From Candidatus Methylomirabilota bacterium (lineage in GTDB: Bacteria; Methylomirabilota; Methylomirabilia; Methylomirabilales; 2-02-FULL-66-22): 14,859 nucleotides of DNA. This document shows, piece after piece, positions 6,577 through 13,430 of the stretch; positions within the stretch are counted from its first letter, which is position 1, and each line of letters opens with the position of its first letter. The DNA is taken from positions 1 through 14,859 of the forward strand of contig JACQXP010000002.1 in the NCBI GenBank assembly GCA_016208645.1, written 5' to 3'. A model generated the notes under the pieces. The model did not search any database. It had not been told where the DNA came from and saw only the letters and a program-made list of their open reading frames with translations. The position numbers and the translations under genes are program-made.

Positions 6577-7224
6577 ATGCCGAATGAAATTTCGCGGGAG
6601 GCCTTCGCGGAATACGAGGCCCTGAACGCCAAGGTGGATGGGTTCCAGGCGCGCGTCCGCGAGCGCTATCCCGGCCAGATCGAGTGCCGCGCCGGCTGCA
6701 GCGAGTGCTGCCGGAGGATCCCGCGGCTGATCCTGTCCCCCGTCGAGGCCTTCTACCTACGGGAGCAGTTCCGGCAGCTTCCGACGGAGGAGCAGGCGCG
6801 CCTCCGGGAGGCCAGCCGGACCGCCATGCCTCCCTGTCCCATCCTCACCGACGAGGCCTGCGGGCTGCATCGGAATCGTCCCCTGCTGTGCCGGACCTAC
6901 GGCTACCCGACGCTCAGCCCAGAGCTGCTGAAGATCGGCGAACCCGCCCTGAACTACTGTTACAAGAACTTCACCGGCCTCACCGGCCCCAATACCCTGG
7001 ACCAGGATTGCGTCATGAACGTGGACCGGGTGACCCAGGAGCTGTGGGAGATCAATGCACGCTTCGTGAGGGCGCGGTGGGGGGTCGCCTTTGACCGGAG
7101 CATGGCCTTCACGGTCCAGGAGGTTCTGCAAGGGGTCCTGGATACATGGTCGCCCGCCGGGAGCCGCCGCGCAGCCGGCACAGGCGGCTCGGGGGGCGGA
7201 ACCGCAGGAGGTTCCCGGCCATAA
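6577..7224 (+). CDS. YkgJ-family cysteine cluster protein
   Basis: The 215-residue product has the cysteine spacing of the YkgJ/UPF0153 family, presumed to bind a metal or Fe-S cluster: C37-x3-C41-x2-C44-C45, then C87, C95 and C105 (in RPLLCRTYGYP), and later C128 and C145. The biochemical role of the family is not established. ATG 6577 is preceded by GGAG at 6568-6571; an earlier in-frame start at 6526 would translate the heptad repeat and is rejected. The last 25 or so residues are a Gly/Ser/Arg-rich low-complexity tail, probably not folded. Downstream lies the pyr promoter, so it is probably the end of its own unit; no terminator is visible after it. Confidence 0.9.
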   Translation: MPNEISREAFAEYEALNAKVDGFQARVRERYPGQIECRAGCSECCRRIPRLILSPVEAFYLREQFRQLPTEEQARLREASRTAMPPCPILTDEACGLHRNRPLLCRTYGYPTLSPELLKIGEPALNYCYKNFTGLTGPNTLDQDCVMNVDRVTQELWEINARFVRARWGVAFDRSMAFTVQEVLQGVLDTWSPAGSRRAAGTGGSGGGTAGGSRP

Positions 7225-7296
7225 GCACACGGAGGGCCATCGAAAATGACCCCCAGGATCATCCGATATCAAGGCTGTTCAGATACGAATTTTGCC

Positions 7297-7325
7297 TTGA
7301 CGGGAGGCGCAACTTCTGGTAAATA
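7297..7325 (+). promoter_or_regulatory. Sigma-70-type promoter of the pyr operon
   Basis: TTGACG (7297-7302) is separated by 17 bases from TAAATA (7320-7325), which is preceded by TG one base away (TGG-TAAATA, an extended -10). Transcription would start near 7331-7333, just where the PyrR binding loop begins. The good -35, spacing and position support it; the -10 alone is weak. Confidence 0.65.
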
Positions 7326-7332
7326 AAGCGTA

Positions 7333-7365
7333 CCTTTTAAGCGGGCTCTGTGAAGCCCGCAAAGG
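7333..7365 (+). promoter_or_regulatory. PyrR-binding RNA loop (anti-antiterminator)
   Basis: The leader RNA folds by hand into a lower stem CCUUU/AAAGG (7333-7337 with 7361-7365), a 5' bulge UAA (7338-7340), a perfect 7-bp upper stem GCGGGCU/AGCCCGC and a hexaloop CUGUGA (7348-7353). The loop fits the CNGNGA hexaloop known for Bacillus PyrR targets, and the UUUUAA on the 5' side resembles the conserved internal bulge there. Bound PyrR would stabilise this loop and block the antiterminator. Confidence 0.8.
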
Positions 7366-7408
7366 AGCCTGGTTGTGCTTGCGATAACGCTGGAGAATTG
7401 CGCAAACC
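7363..7408 (+). promoter_or_regulatory. Putative antiterminator of the pyr leader
   Basis: GGUUGUGC (7371-7378) can pair with GCGC-A-AACC (7400-7408, one bulged A), optionally extended by AGGA (7363-7366) with UCCU (7409-7412). This uses the first bases of the terminator 5' strand and, in the extension, the 3' strand of the PyrR loop, so it excludes both. It is a hand-derived model. Confidence 0.5.
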
Positions 7409-7439
7409 TCCTCGCCCGGACGGGCGAGGAGGTTTTTTT
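7405..7439 (+). terminator. Intrinsic terminator (attenuator) before pyrR
   Basis: A perfect 13-bp stem (AACCTCCTCGCCC, 7405-7417, with GGGCGAGGAGGTT, 7422-7434) closes a GGAC loop and runs straight into a T tract (TTTTTTT, 7433-7439). It sits 16 bases before the pyrR start codon, the position of a transcription attenuator. Confidence 0.93.
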
Positions 7440-7454
7440 ATGCCCGGAGGTCGT

Positions 7455-8009
7455 ATGAGCCAGCGCCGCGAGAAGGCCCAGATATTGGACGCGGCGGCGA
7501 TCGCCCGCGCCATCACCCGTATCGCGCACGAAATCGTTGAGCGAAATAACGGCGTGCAGGACGTCGTCCTGGTCGGCCTGCGGAGCCGCGGGGTGGACCT
7601 GGCACACCGGATCGCGGTGAAGCTGGAGGAGATCGAAGGGACCAAGGTCCCCGTGGGGGCGCTGGACATTACCTTGTACCGGGACGATCTGGGCAAGGCA
7701 GAGACCCAGCCTGTCGTCCGGCGAACTGAGATCCCGTTCTCGATCATTGACAAGAAGGTGGTCCTGGTGGACGACGTGCTGTACACCGGTCGCTCGTGCC
7801 GGGCGGCCATGGACGCGCTGATGGACCTGGGGCGGCCGCGGTTGCTCCAACTCGCCGTGCTGGTAGACCGCGGCCACCGGGAGTTGCCGATCCGGGCGGA
7901 CTACGTGGGGAAAAACGTGCCGACCTCGCACCAGGAGAAGGTGCAGGTGCTGCTGACCGAGGAGGACGGCGTGGACCGGGTCGTGATCATGGAAGCCACA
8001 GGAGCCTGA
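7455..8009 (+). CDS. pyrR: Bifunctional pyr operon attenuation regulator / uracil phosphoribosyltransferase
   Basis: PyrR binds pyr leader RNA when UMP or UTP is abundant and promotes termination; it also has uracil phosphoribosyltransferase activity. The 184-residue product is full length. It has the PRPP-binding signature VVLVDDVLYTGRS (102-114), LVGLRSRGVDLA (39-50), the DITLYRDDL stretch (71-79) and the typical LVDRGHRELPIRADYVGKN region (137-154). ATG 7455 has GGAGG at 7446-7450; an in-frame ATG at 7440 lies against the terminator T tract without a ribosome site. Promoter, PyrR loop, antiterminator and terminator directly upstream point to autoregulated transcription attenuation. In comparable operons pyrB comes next; here two DNA modification/restriction genes intervene. 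Confidence 0.97.
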   Translation: MSQRREKAQILDAAAIARAITRIAHEIVERNNGVQDVVLVGLRSRGVDLAHRIAVKLEEIEGTKVPVGALDITLYRDDLGKAETQPVVRRTEIPFSIIDKKVVLVDDVLYTGRSCRAAMDALMDLGRPRLLQLAVLVDRGHRELPIRADYVGKNVPTSHQEKVQVLLTEEDGVDRVVIMEATGA

Positions 8010-8018
8010 GTGAAGGAC

Positions 8019-8045
8019 CTCTGACACCTGTCTCCTTCGTCAGAG
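8019..8045. other. Inverted repeat at the left edge of the methyltransferase cassette
   Basis: CTCTGAC (8019-8025) and GTCAGAG (8039-8045) form a 7-bp inverted repeat with a 13-base loop, between the pyrR stop and the methyltransferase gene. No T tract follows. It could be a weak hairpin or mark the cassette boundary; I do not assign a function. Confidence 0.45.
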
Positions 8046-8063
8046 TTGGTGGCCTTAGACATC

Positions 8064-10388
8064 ATGCGGAGAAAGGCAATCTATCGGATGCCCGCGCAAA
8101 AGCGATTGCTCGCAAAGGAACAGCTTCGCCTGAAGTATGGAAGTACACGCCCGAACACGGAGGCGCCAGCGACGGCTGTCGATCCTACGAGCCTTGGCCA
8201 CCGTGCGATTGATGTAGGTCTTCCGCTGGCGTCGTTGCACGAGCTGTCGAAGGTAGAGAGCTACAATAAGAACCACTACCGGCCCAGCGCCTACCTGCAC
8301 AAGTGGTGGGCACGCAGGCTCGGCTCTGTGTTTCGGACGATCCTGCTTGGAACCTTCTGTCCGACGAGTGAGGACCTCTGGCGCAGGTACTATGAGGGCG
8401 CGCGCTTTTCGGATCGCATCGTACTGGACCCCTTCATGGGAGGGGGGACCACCATCCATGAATCCTTGCGGCTCGGCTGCAAGGTGGTCGGCGTGGACTA
8501 CAACCCCGTCGCCTGGTGGGCGGTCCGTTCTTCGATCACCTTGCCTGACCTGGAGCTGCTCGAAGAGGGGTTCCTGCAACTGAAAGAGAGGGCATCTGCC
8601 CTTCTCCTGTCCCACTACGCGACCCGATGCCCGGACTGTGGGTCTGACGGACAGGCGGCCTTTGTCCTCTGGGTCCGCAAGGCCAAGTGCGAGCGCTGCA
8701 GCAACGTCGTTCGGCTCCACGAGTCATACGTTCTGCGAACCGAGGGAGAGCTGAAGACCGTCGTATGCCCAAGTTGCGGGCTCCTCTTTGAGAGCAGAGC
8801 ATCAGCGACTGCCAAGTGTTCAGATTGCGGTCGCCGCGTCGAACTCAGGAAGCCAGGGGCTGGTAACGGGAGGTATGCATGCCCTGAGTGTTCTCACCTG
8901 CAGCGGGTCCCTCGAGGGACACCGAGTGGCAAGGCGTACGATCAGTACGAGATGTTCGCCGTTCGCTACGTGTGTCCCCGGCACGGGGAAGGATTCAAGA
9001 AGCCAGACACTGGTGACCTGAACGCGTATCAGATGGCGGTCAAGAGCTTCGAGTCGGCGAGAGATTCGCTTCCGACTCCGGATCAGGCAATTCCCGATGG
9101 GTGGAAGACCGGAGACTTGCTTGCCCACGGTTACGTCACGTGGCGAGACCTGTTCAATCCGCGCCAGCTTCTCTGCGCGGGCACCCTGCTTCGAGAGATT
9201 CTTTCCCTTCCCGATCGAAGGGTCAGGGAATCGTTCGTAACCCTGTTCTCCGCATGCCTTGAATTTAACAACATGTTGTGTACGTACAAGGGGGGAAATG
9301 CGAGACGTCCGGGAGCGGTTCGGCACATCTTCTCCCACCATGCATTCATTTTCCCTTACGAGATGCTGGAAAACAATTTCTGGGGGACTGGATCTCATTC
9401 CGGAACGTTCACCCACCTCTATGGGTCTCGAATGCAGCGTGCCAAGGAATATTGCCTTCAACCTCAGGAAAGACAGGTAAAGGAGGGCCGAACGGTCGGC
9501 ACCGTTTCCCTGCCGGGCGAGCGAATTGAGGGCAGCCTGGCGAAGGACTTTACAGAATTGGCGAATGGGGAAAAGAACGCATTGCTTCTCTGTGGGAACA
9601 GCGAGCAGGTTCCGATTCCGGACAAGTCTGTGGACGCCGTGATTACCGACCCACCCTACTCGGACAATGTCCAGTACGGGGAGCTGTCTGACTTCTTCTA
9701 CGTCTGGCAAAGGCTTGCGTTGAAGGAATTCTACCCGGAGTTCAGCCCGATTCTGGTTCCCAAGGACCGGGAGATCGTCAAGAACCCAAAGCAGGGCAAG
9801 GACGGTTCCTTCTACGAGAGGGGGCTCCGCAGAGTGTTTTCGGAGTGTCAGCGAGTCCTCAGAGACGATGGTTTGCTCGTCTTCACGTTCCACCACAAGG
9901 CCTTTGAGGCATGGGTCAATGTTCTCCGTGCGGTCCTTGACGCAGGTTTCTTTGTTAGCTCAGCTTATCCCGTCCATTCCGAAATGCCGCTGTCGGTTCA
10001 TATACATAACTACGAGTCGATGTCCTATGACGCGATACTCGTCTGTCGGAAGAGGGGTCAGCCGGTCGAAAAGTCCTGGACGGATGTGCAAGCAGAGATA
10101 AGGCGAAGTGCCAAGAGAATCCTCGGAACGCTGGAGGCGTCCGGCTTGAATCTTCCTCCACTCGACGCTTATGTTGTTGTTCTCGGAAAGTGCCTGGCCT
10201 GCTATTCAACTCATTACCCTGAAGTCTTTGAGGTGCACAACGGGAAGCGAAAAGTTTCAATTGAGGAAGCACTACGAGGAGCCGAGGATATTGTGATCCA
10301 ACTGCTTCAGCCGCCGAAGTCCGTACGCCTTAGAGATAAGACCCCCACGTATGGTCGGGGGAAGAAGCGAAAGTCACGAACAGGTTAG
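8064..10388 (+). CDS. DUF1156-type Zn-ribbon DNA methyltransferase
   Basis: The 774-residue product has the layout of DUF1156 family adenine-specific DNA methylases containing a Zn-ribbon. The N-terminal SAYLHKWWARRLGSVFR (75-91) matches the family's WWARR signature. The SAM-binding DPFMGGGT (122-129) is followed by VDYNPVAWW. A cysteine-rich section has C-x2-C pairs at 189/192, 209/212, 235/238, 252/255 and 273/276, and the catalytic TDPPYSDNVQYGE starts near 528. The order motif I, long insert, motif IV is alpha-like, with the zinc section where a target-recognition domain would sit. DPPY favours N6-adenine, but N4-cytosine cannot be excluded. The start is uncertain: ATG 8064, TTG 8046 and ATG 8088 all lack a good ribosome site. 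Base and codon use look less GC-biased than the flanking pyr genes, suggesting horizontal acquisition. A NotI-like nuclease gene follows after a 36-base gap. Confidence 0.85.
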   Translation: MRRKAIYRMPAQKRLLAKEQLRLKYGSTRPNTEAPATAVDPTSLGHRAIDVGLPLASLHELSKVESYNKNHYRPSAYLHKWWARRLGSVFRTILLGTFCPTSEDLWRRYYEGARFSDRIVLDPFMGGGTTIHESLRLGCKVVGVDYNPVAWWAVRSSITLPDLELLEEGFLQLKERASALLLSHYATRCPDCGSDGQAAFVLWVRKAKCERCSNVVRLHESYVLRTEGELKTVVCPSCGLLFESRASATAKCSDCGRRVELRKPGAGNGRYACPECSHLQRVPRGTPSGKAYDQYEMFAVRYVCPRHGEGFKKPDTGDLNAYQMAVKSFESARDSLPTPDQAIPDGWKTGDLLAHGYVTWRDLFNPRQLLCAGTLLREILSLPDRRVRESFVTLFSACLEFNNMLCTYKGGNARRPGAVRHIFSHHAFIFPYEMLENNFWGTGSHSGTFTHLYGSRMQRAKEYCLQPQERQVKEGRTVGTVSLPGERIEGSLAKDFTELANGEKNALLLCGNSEQVPIPDKSVDAVITDPPYSDNVQYGELSDFFYVWQRLALKEFYPEFSPILVPKDREIVKNPKQGKDGSFYERGLRRVFSECQRVLRDDGLLVFTFHHKAFEAWVNVLRAVLDAGFFVSSAYPVHSEMPLSVHIHNYESMSYDAILVCRKRGQPVEKSWTDVQAEIRRSAKRILGTLEASGLNLPPLDAYVVVLGKCLACYSTHYPEVFEVHNGKRKVSIEEALRGAEDIVIQLLQPPKSVRLRDKTPTYGRGKKRKSRTG

Positions 10389-10424
10389 CGCAAACCAAGG
10401 GCTTTGCCTTGCCTTCGGGTGGAC

Positions 10425-10994
10425 ATGTCAGAGAATTTGCTCCCTGGACCTCACAAGGATATCTCTGAACTCTTTGGCTACCCTGCCAGGGATCGTTCTC
10501 CTGATGTAATGCGGCTGCGGAGGCTGCGTATATGCCCGTTCCTCAGAGACAAGTGTACCAAGGTAGATCACAGGGGTAATAGAACCGGTGTATGCAGCGT
10601 TTTCAACCCGAACGAGGGTGTTGAGACCATTATCTGCCCCAACCGGCTTTACTTCGACAACTACCGGGTTCTTCGGGAGGTCATTGAGGACGCCTTCGGC
10701 CCAGACTTCACCCTGATCCGCCCGGAGGAAGTGGGAACGGCCGCGCACGACGGAAAGAAGGTAGTGGCCTTGGGCCATAATTTCGGAAGAGAAGTGAGAG
10801 TTCCTTTACCCGTCAGCTCTGCGCGGAAACGAACTGGGTTCTTCTACACTGATTGGGTGCTCGCACAGATCACGGGAGCGGGAGACCTAGGAAATTACGT
10901 CGGCGTGGAAGTGCAAAGCATCGATATCACGGGGGCGAGTTCGAGCGTCACATCAGGCAGGCCCTGGGGCTCTGAGAGAACTCGGGGAGGTTGA
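10425..10994 (+). CDS. NotI-like restriction endonuclease, C-terminally truncated
   Basis: The 189-residue product aligns by eye with the N-terminal half of NotI (about 383 residues). Four cysteines, C37 (in ICPFL), C44, C57 (in TGVCSVF) and C71 (in ICPN), match NotI's iron-binding Cys4 motif. FYTDWVLAQI with D143, then V-E-V-Q-S-I-D with E162 and Q164, matches NotI's PD-(D/E)XK-type D...E-x-Q active site (FDWTLAEV and LEIQTMD). Right after this motif the similarity stops; a non-homologous tail of about 19 residues leads to a TGA two bases before pyrB. The second half of the NotI fold is absent, so the protein is probably inactive. ATG 10425 was chosen; TTG 10404 would add seven residues. Pairing with the upstream methyltransferase suggests a restriction-modification system with a broken nuclease. 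Best alternative: a divergent short relative. Confidence 0.68.
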   Translation: MSENLLPGPHKDISELFGYPARDRSPDVMRLRRLRICPFLRDKCTKVDHRGNRTGVCSVFNPNEGVETIICPNRLYFDNYRVLREVIEDAFGPDFTLIRPEEVGTAAHDGKKVVALGHNFGREVRVPLPVSSARKRTGFFYTDWVLAQITGAGDLGNYVGVEVQSIDITGASSSVTSGRPWGSERTRGG

Positions 10995-10995
10995 C

Positions 10996-11934
10996 ATGGC
11001 CGTGGGTTTGAAGCGCAAGGACCTGCTGGGGACCCGGGATCTCTCGCCGGAGGAGATCGGCCTGATCCTGGATACGGCGACCTCCATGAAGGAGATCGCC
11101 TCCCGGGACATCAAGAAGGTGCCCACGCTTCGCGGCAAGACGATCATCAACCTGTTCTACGAGCCCAGCACGCGCACCCGGACGTCCTTCGAGATCGCCG
11201 GGAAGTGGATGAGCGCCGACGTCATCAACATCTCCACGGGCAGCAGCAGCGTGGTGAAGGGGGAGACCCTGAAGGACACGGGGCTGACCCTGCAGGCGAT
11301 GCACCCGGACGTCGTGGTGATCCGCCACGCGGCGGCCGGGGCGCCGCAGATCCTGGCCGGCCTCCTGAAGGCCTCCGTGATCAACGCCGGCGACGGGGCG
11401 CACGAGCACCCGACCCAGGCCCTGCTGGACCTGTTCACGATTCGGGAGAAGCGGGGGACACTTTCGGGGCTGAAGGCGGCCATCGTGGGCGATATCCTGC
11501 ACAGCCGCGTGGCCCGCTCCAACATCTTCGCCATGCGGAAGATGGGGATGCAGGTCCGGGTCTGCGGCCCGGCCACCATGCTGCCGCGGTACATGGATCG
11601 GCTGGGCGTAGAGGTCTTCCACCGGATCGAGCCGGCCATCGCCGACATGGACATCATCATGATGCTGCGCATTCAACTGGAGCGGCAGGGGGGAGGGCTG
11701 TTCCCGACGCTCCGGGAGTACTCGAAGCTGTTCGGGCTGAACCTGGACCGGCTCAAGGCGGCCAAGCAGGACGTCCTGATCATGCACCCGGGTCCCATCA
11801 ACCGCGGCGTGGAGATCTCGCCCGAGGTGGCCGACGGGCCTTACTCGCTGATCCTGAACCAGGTGGAAAACGGCGTGGCGGTCCGCATGGCCGTGCTGTA
11901 CCTGCTGGCCGGAGGGCAGACGACGACCAATTAA
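10996..11934 (+). CDS. pyrB: Aspartate carbamoyltransferase catalytic chain
   Basis: PyrB condenses carbamoyl phosphate with aspartate to carbamoyl aspartate, the committed pyrimidine step. The 312-residue product is of normal length and has the carbamoyl-phosphate loop PSTRTRTSFE (57-66), SSVVKGETLKDT (84-95), the HEHPTQALLD motif (137-146) and a C-terminal HPGPINRGVEI. GGGGAGG just upstream (10983-10989) provides the ribosome site for ATG 10996. No pyrI regulatory subunit is present. It starts one base after the stop of the truncated NotI-like gene, so the two are tightly joined, whereas pyrR is its likely original upstream neighbour. Expression should still depend on the pyr promoter and attenuator unless the inserted genes carry their own promoter. 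Confidence 0.98.
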   Translation: MAVGLKRKDLLGTRDLSPEEIGLILDTATSMKEIASRDIKKVPTLRGKTIINLFYEPSTRTRTSFEIAGKWMSADVINISTGSSSVVKGETLKDTGLTLQAMHPDVVVIRHAAAGAPQILAGLLKASVINAGDGAHEHPTQALLDLFTIREKRGTLSGLKAAIVGDILHSRVARSNIFAMRKMGMQVRVCGPATMLPRYMDRLGVEVFHRIEPAIADMDIIMMLRIQLERQGGGLFPTLREYSKLFGLNLDRLKAAKQDVLIMHPGPINRGVEISPEVADGPYSLILNQVENGVAVRMAVLYLLAGGQTTTN

Positions 11935-11940
11935 GCGTGG

Positions 11941-12000
11941 TTCAAGGTGCGAGGTTCGAGGTGCTGCCGTTGAGAAACCTTGAACGTCGAACATTGCACC
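11941..12000. repeat. Two-armed heptad repeat between pyrB and pyrC
   Basis: Units TTCAAGG, TGCGAGG and TTCGAGG (11941-11961) and an opposed arm CCTTGAA, CGTCGAA, CATTGCA-CC (11978-12000) fill most of the 88-base gap. GTTCAAGGTGCGAGG at 11940-11954 matches the element beside rarA except for one base. Confidence 0.82.
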
Positions 12001-12022
12001 GGGAACGGCGCATGGAGGACGA

Positions 12023-13199
12023 ATGCGCATCCTGATCGAAGGCGGGCGGGTGATTGACCCGGCGAACAAGGTGGATGCCGTGCTGGACCTATGGATCGAG
12101 GACGGGCGGATCGCCGCCCTCGGCCCGCAGCCCCCGGGCAGGAACGCCCCGCCCCCCGATCGTGTCCTGGATGCGCGGGGAAAGGTGGTCTGCCCGGGCT
12201 TCGTGGATCTCCACGTTCACCTCCGGGAGCCGGGGCGCGAGGACAAGGAGACCATCGCCACCGGGACGCGCGCGGCTGCTTCCGGTGGGGGCCATCACCA
12301 AGGGCCAGCAGGGGGAAGAGCTGGCGGAGATCGGCGAGCTGGTCCGGGCGGGATGCCTGGCCATCTCCGACGACGGCAAGCCGGTCATGAACGCCGAGAT
12401 CATGCGCCGGGCTCTGGAGTACGCCGGGATGTTCAGCATCCCGGTCATTCAGCACGCCGAGGACCTGCACATGACCGGAAAGGGGGTCATGCACGAGGGC
12501 CTGGTGAGCACGGACCTGGGGCTCGGGGGGATCCCGGCGGCATCCGAGGCGGTCATCGTCGCCCGCGACATCCTCCTGGCGGAGCTGACGGGAAGCCACC
12601 TCCACGTGGCCCACGTCAGCACGGCCGAGGCGATCCGCCTGATCCGCGAGGCGAAGGCCAAGGGGCTGCACGTGACCTGCGAGGCGACCCCCCACCACTT
12701 TGCCGTCACCGACGAGGCCGTGCGCAGCTTCAGCACCAACGCCAAGATGAGCCCGCCGCTCCGCTCGTCCCGTCACGTGGAGGCGATCAAGGCAGGGCTC
12801 ACGGATGGGACGATTGATGCCATCGCCACGGATCACGCCCCCCACACGGTTCAGGAGAAGGAGCAGGAATTCGACTACGCCCCCAACGGGATTATCGGGC
12901 TGGAGACGGCCTTCGGCCTGGCCATGACGGTGCTGGTGGAGGGGGAGGTGTTGACCCTGAACCAGGCGATCGCCCGCCTGACCTCTGAGCCGGCCCGCAT
13001 CTTCAACCTGCCCAAGGGGACGCTATCGGTGGGGGCCGACGCCGACGTGACGATCCTGGACCCGACCCGGGAATGGGTCGTGGACGTGCGGAAGTTCGCG
13101 TCCAAGAGCCGGAACTCCCCCTTCCACGGCTGGAAGCTGCGGGGCGAGGTCCTGGCCACCATCGTGGGGGGCAAGGTGGTCTGGGAACTGGAAGGATGA
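12023..13199 (+). pseudogene. pyrC: Dihydroorotase, disrupted by an internal deletion
   Basis: PyrC cyclises carbamoyl aspartate to dihydroorotate. Frame 1 begins at ATG 12023 after GGAGG (12013-12017) and encodes a normal N-terminus through the metal motif DLHVHLREPG (62-71) and DKETIATGTRAAAS (74-87). It then becomes unrelated. The rest resumes in another frame from about 12282 at PVGAITKGQQGEELAE and continues to 13199 with IQHAEDLHM, HVAHVST and ATDHAPHTVQEKE (metal and active-site segments) intact. About 35-40 codons, including the family's GG[FY]T..MPNT.P substrate-binding region, are missing and the frame is broken. GCTTCCGG at 12278-12285 reads as A-S-G in the first frame and L-P-V in the second, so a microhomology deletion is likely. 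Either a true pseudogene with another pyrC elsewhere, or an assembly error. Confidence 0.9.
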
Positions 13200-13254
13200 T
13201 TAGTCGCTTATGGCTGAGATTGTTGCTTTGTTGGCAAAGAAAGGGCTTATCCCG

Positions 13255-13365
13255 GAATGTCGAATATCGAATTGGGAATATCGAATGACGAAGGGGGAGC
13301 GCAGGCAACCCGGGAACAGCGGATGGTTCGAAATTCGTCATTCGCTGTTCGACATTCGATATTTT
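13255..13365. repeat. Two-armed heptad repeat between pyrC and carA
   Basis: Left arm GAATGTC, GAATATC, GAATTGG, GAATATC, GAATGAC (13255-13289). Right arm TTCGAAA, TTCGTCA, TTCGCTG, TTCGACA, TTCGATA (13327-13361). Bases 13277-13292 pair with 13348-13363 at 15 of 16 positions, with a 55-base spacer between them. The rest of the 231-base gap (13200-13254 and 13366-13430) shows no gene or clear promoter. Confidence 0.87.
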
Positions 13366-13430
13366 CTTGAAGACTCGTACTGTTTGCTTCCGGCTAGGCC
13401 GGGTTGCGTCTCAGGTTTGAGGGGATTGGC

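Noticed and set aside
7350..7454. Leader peptide or N-terminal extension of PyrR
   Set aside because: It would be translated through the attenuator hairpin and has no ribosome site; ATG 7455 has GGAGG at the right place.
8820..9896. Minus-strand frame of 358 codons over the methyltransferase
   Set aside because: Antisense to a clear methyltransferase and without motifs of its own.
8010..10995. Cassette inserted by an IS or integrase
   Set aside because: No transposase, integrase, terminal inverted repeats or target duplication could be seen at the edges; only a 7-bp inverted repeat at 8019-8045.
13255..13365. CRISPR-like array
   Set aside because: Units are only 7 bases, contiguous, without spacers, and no cas genes are present.
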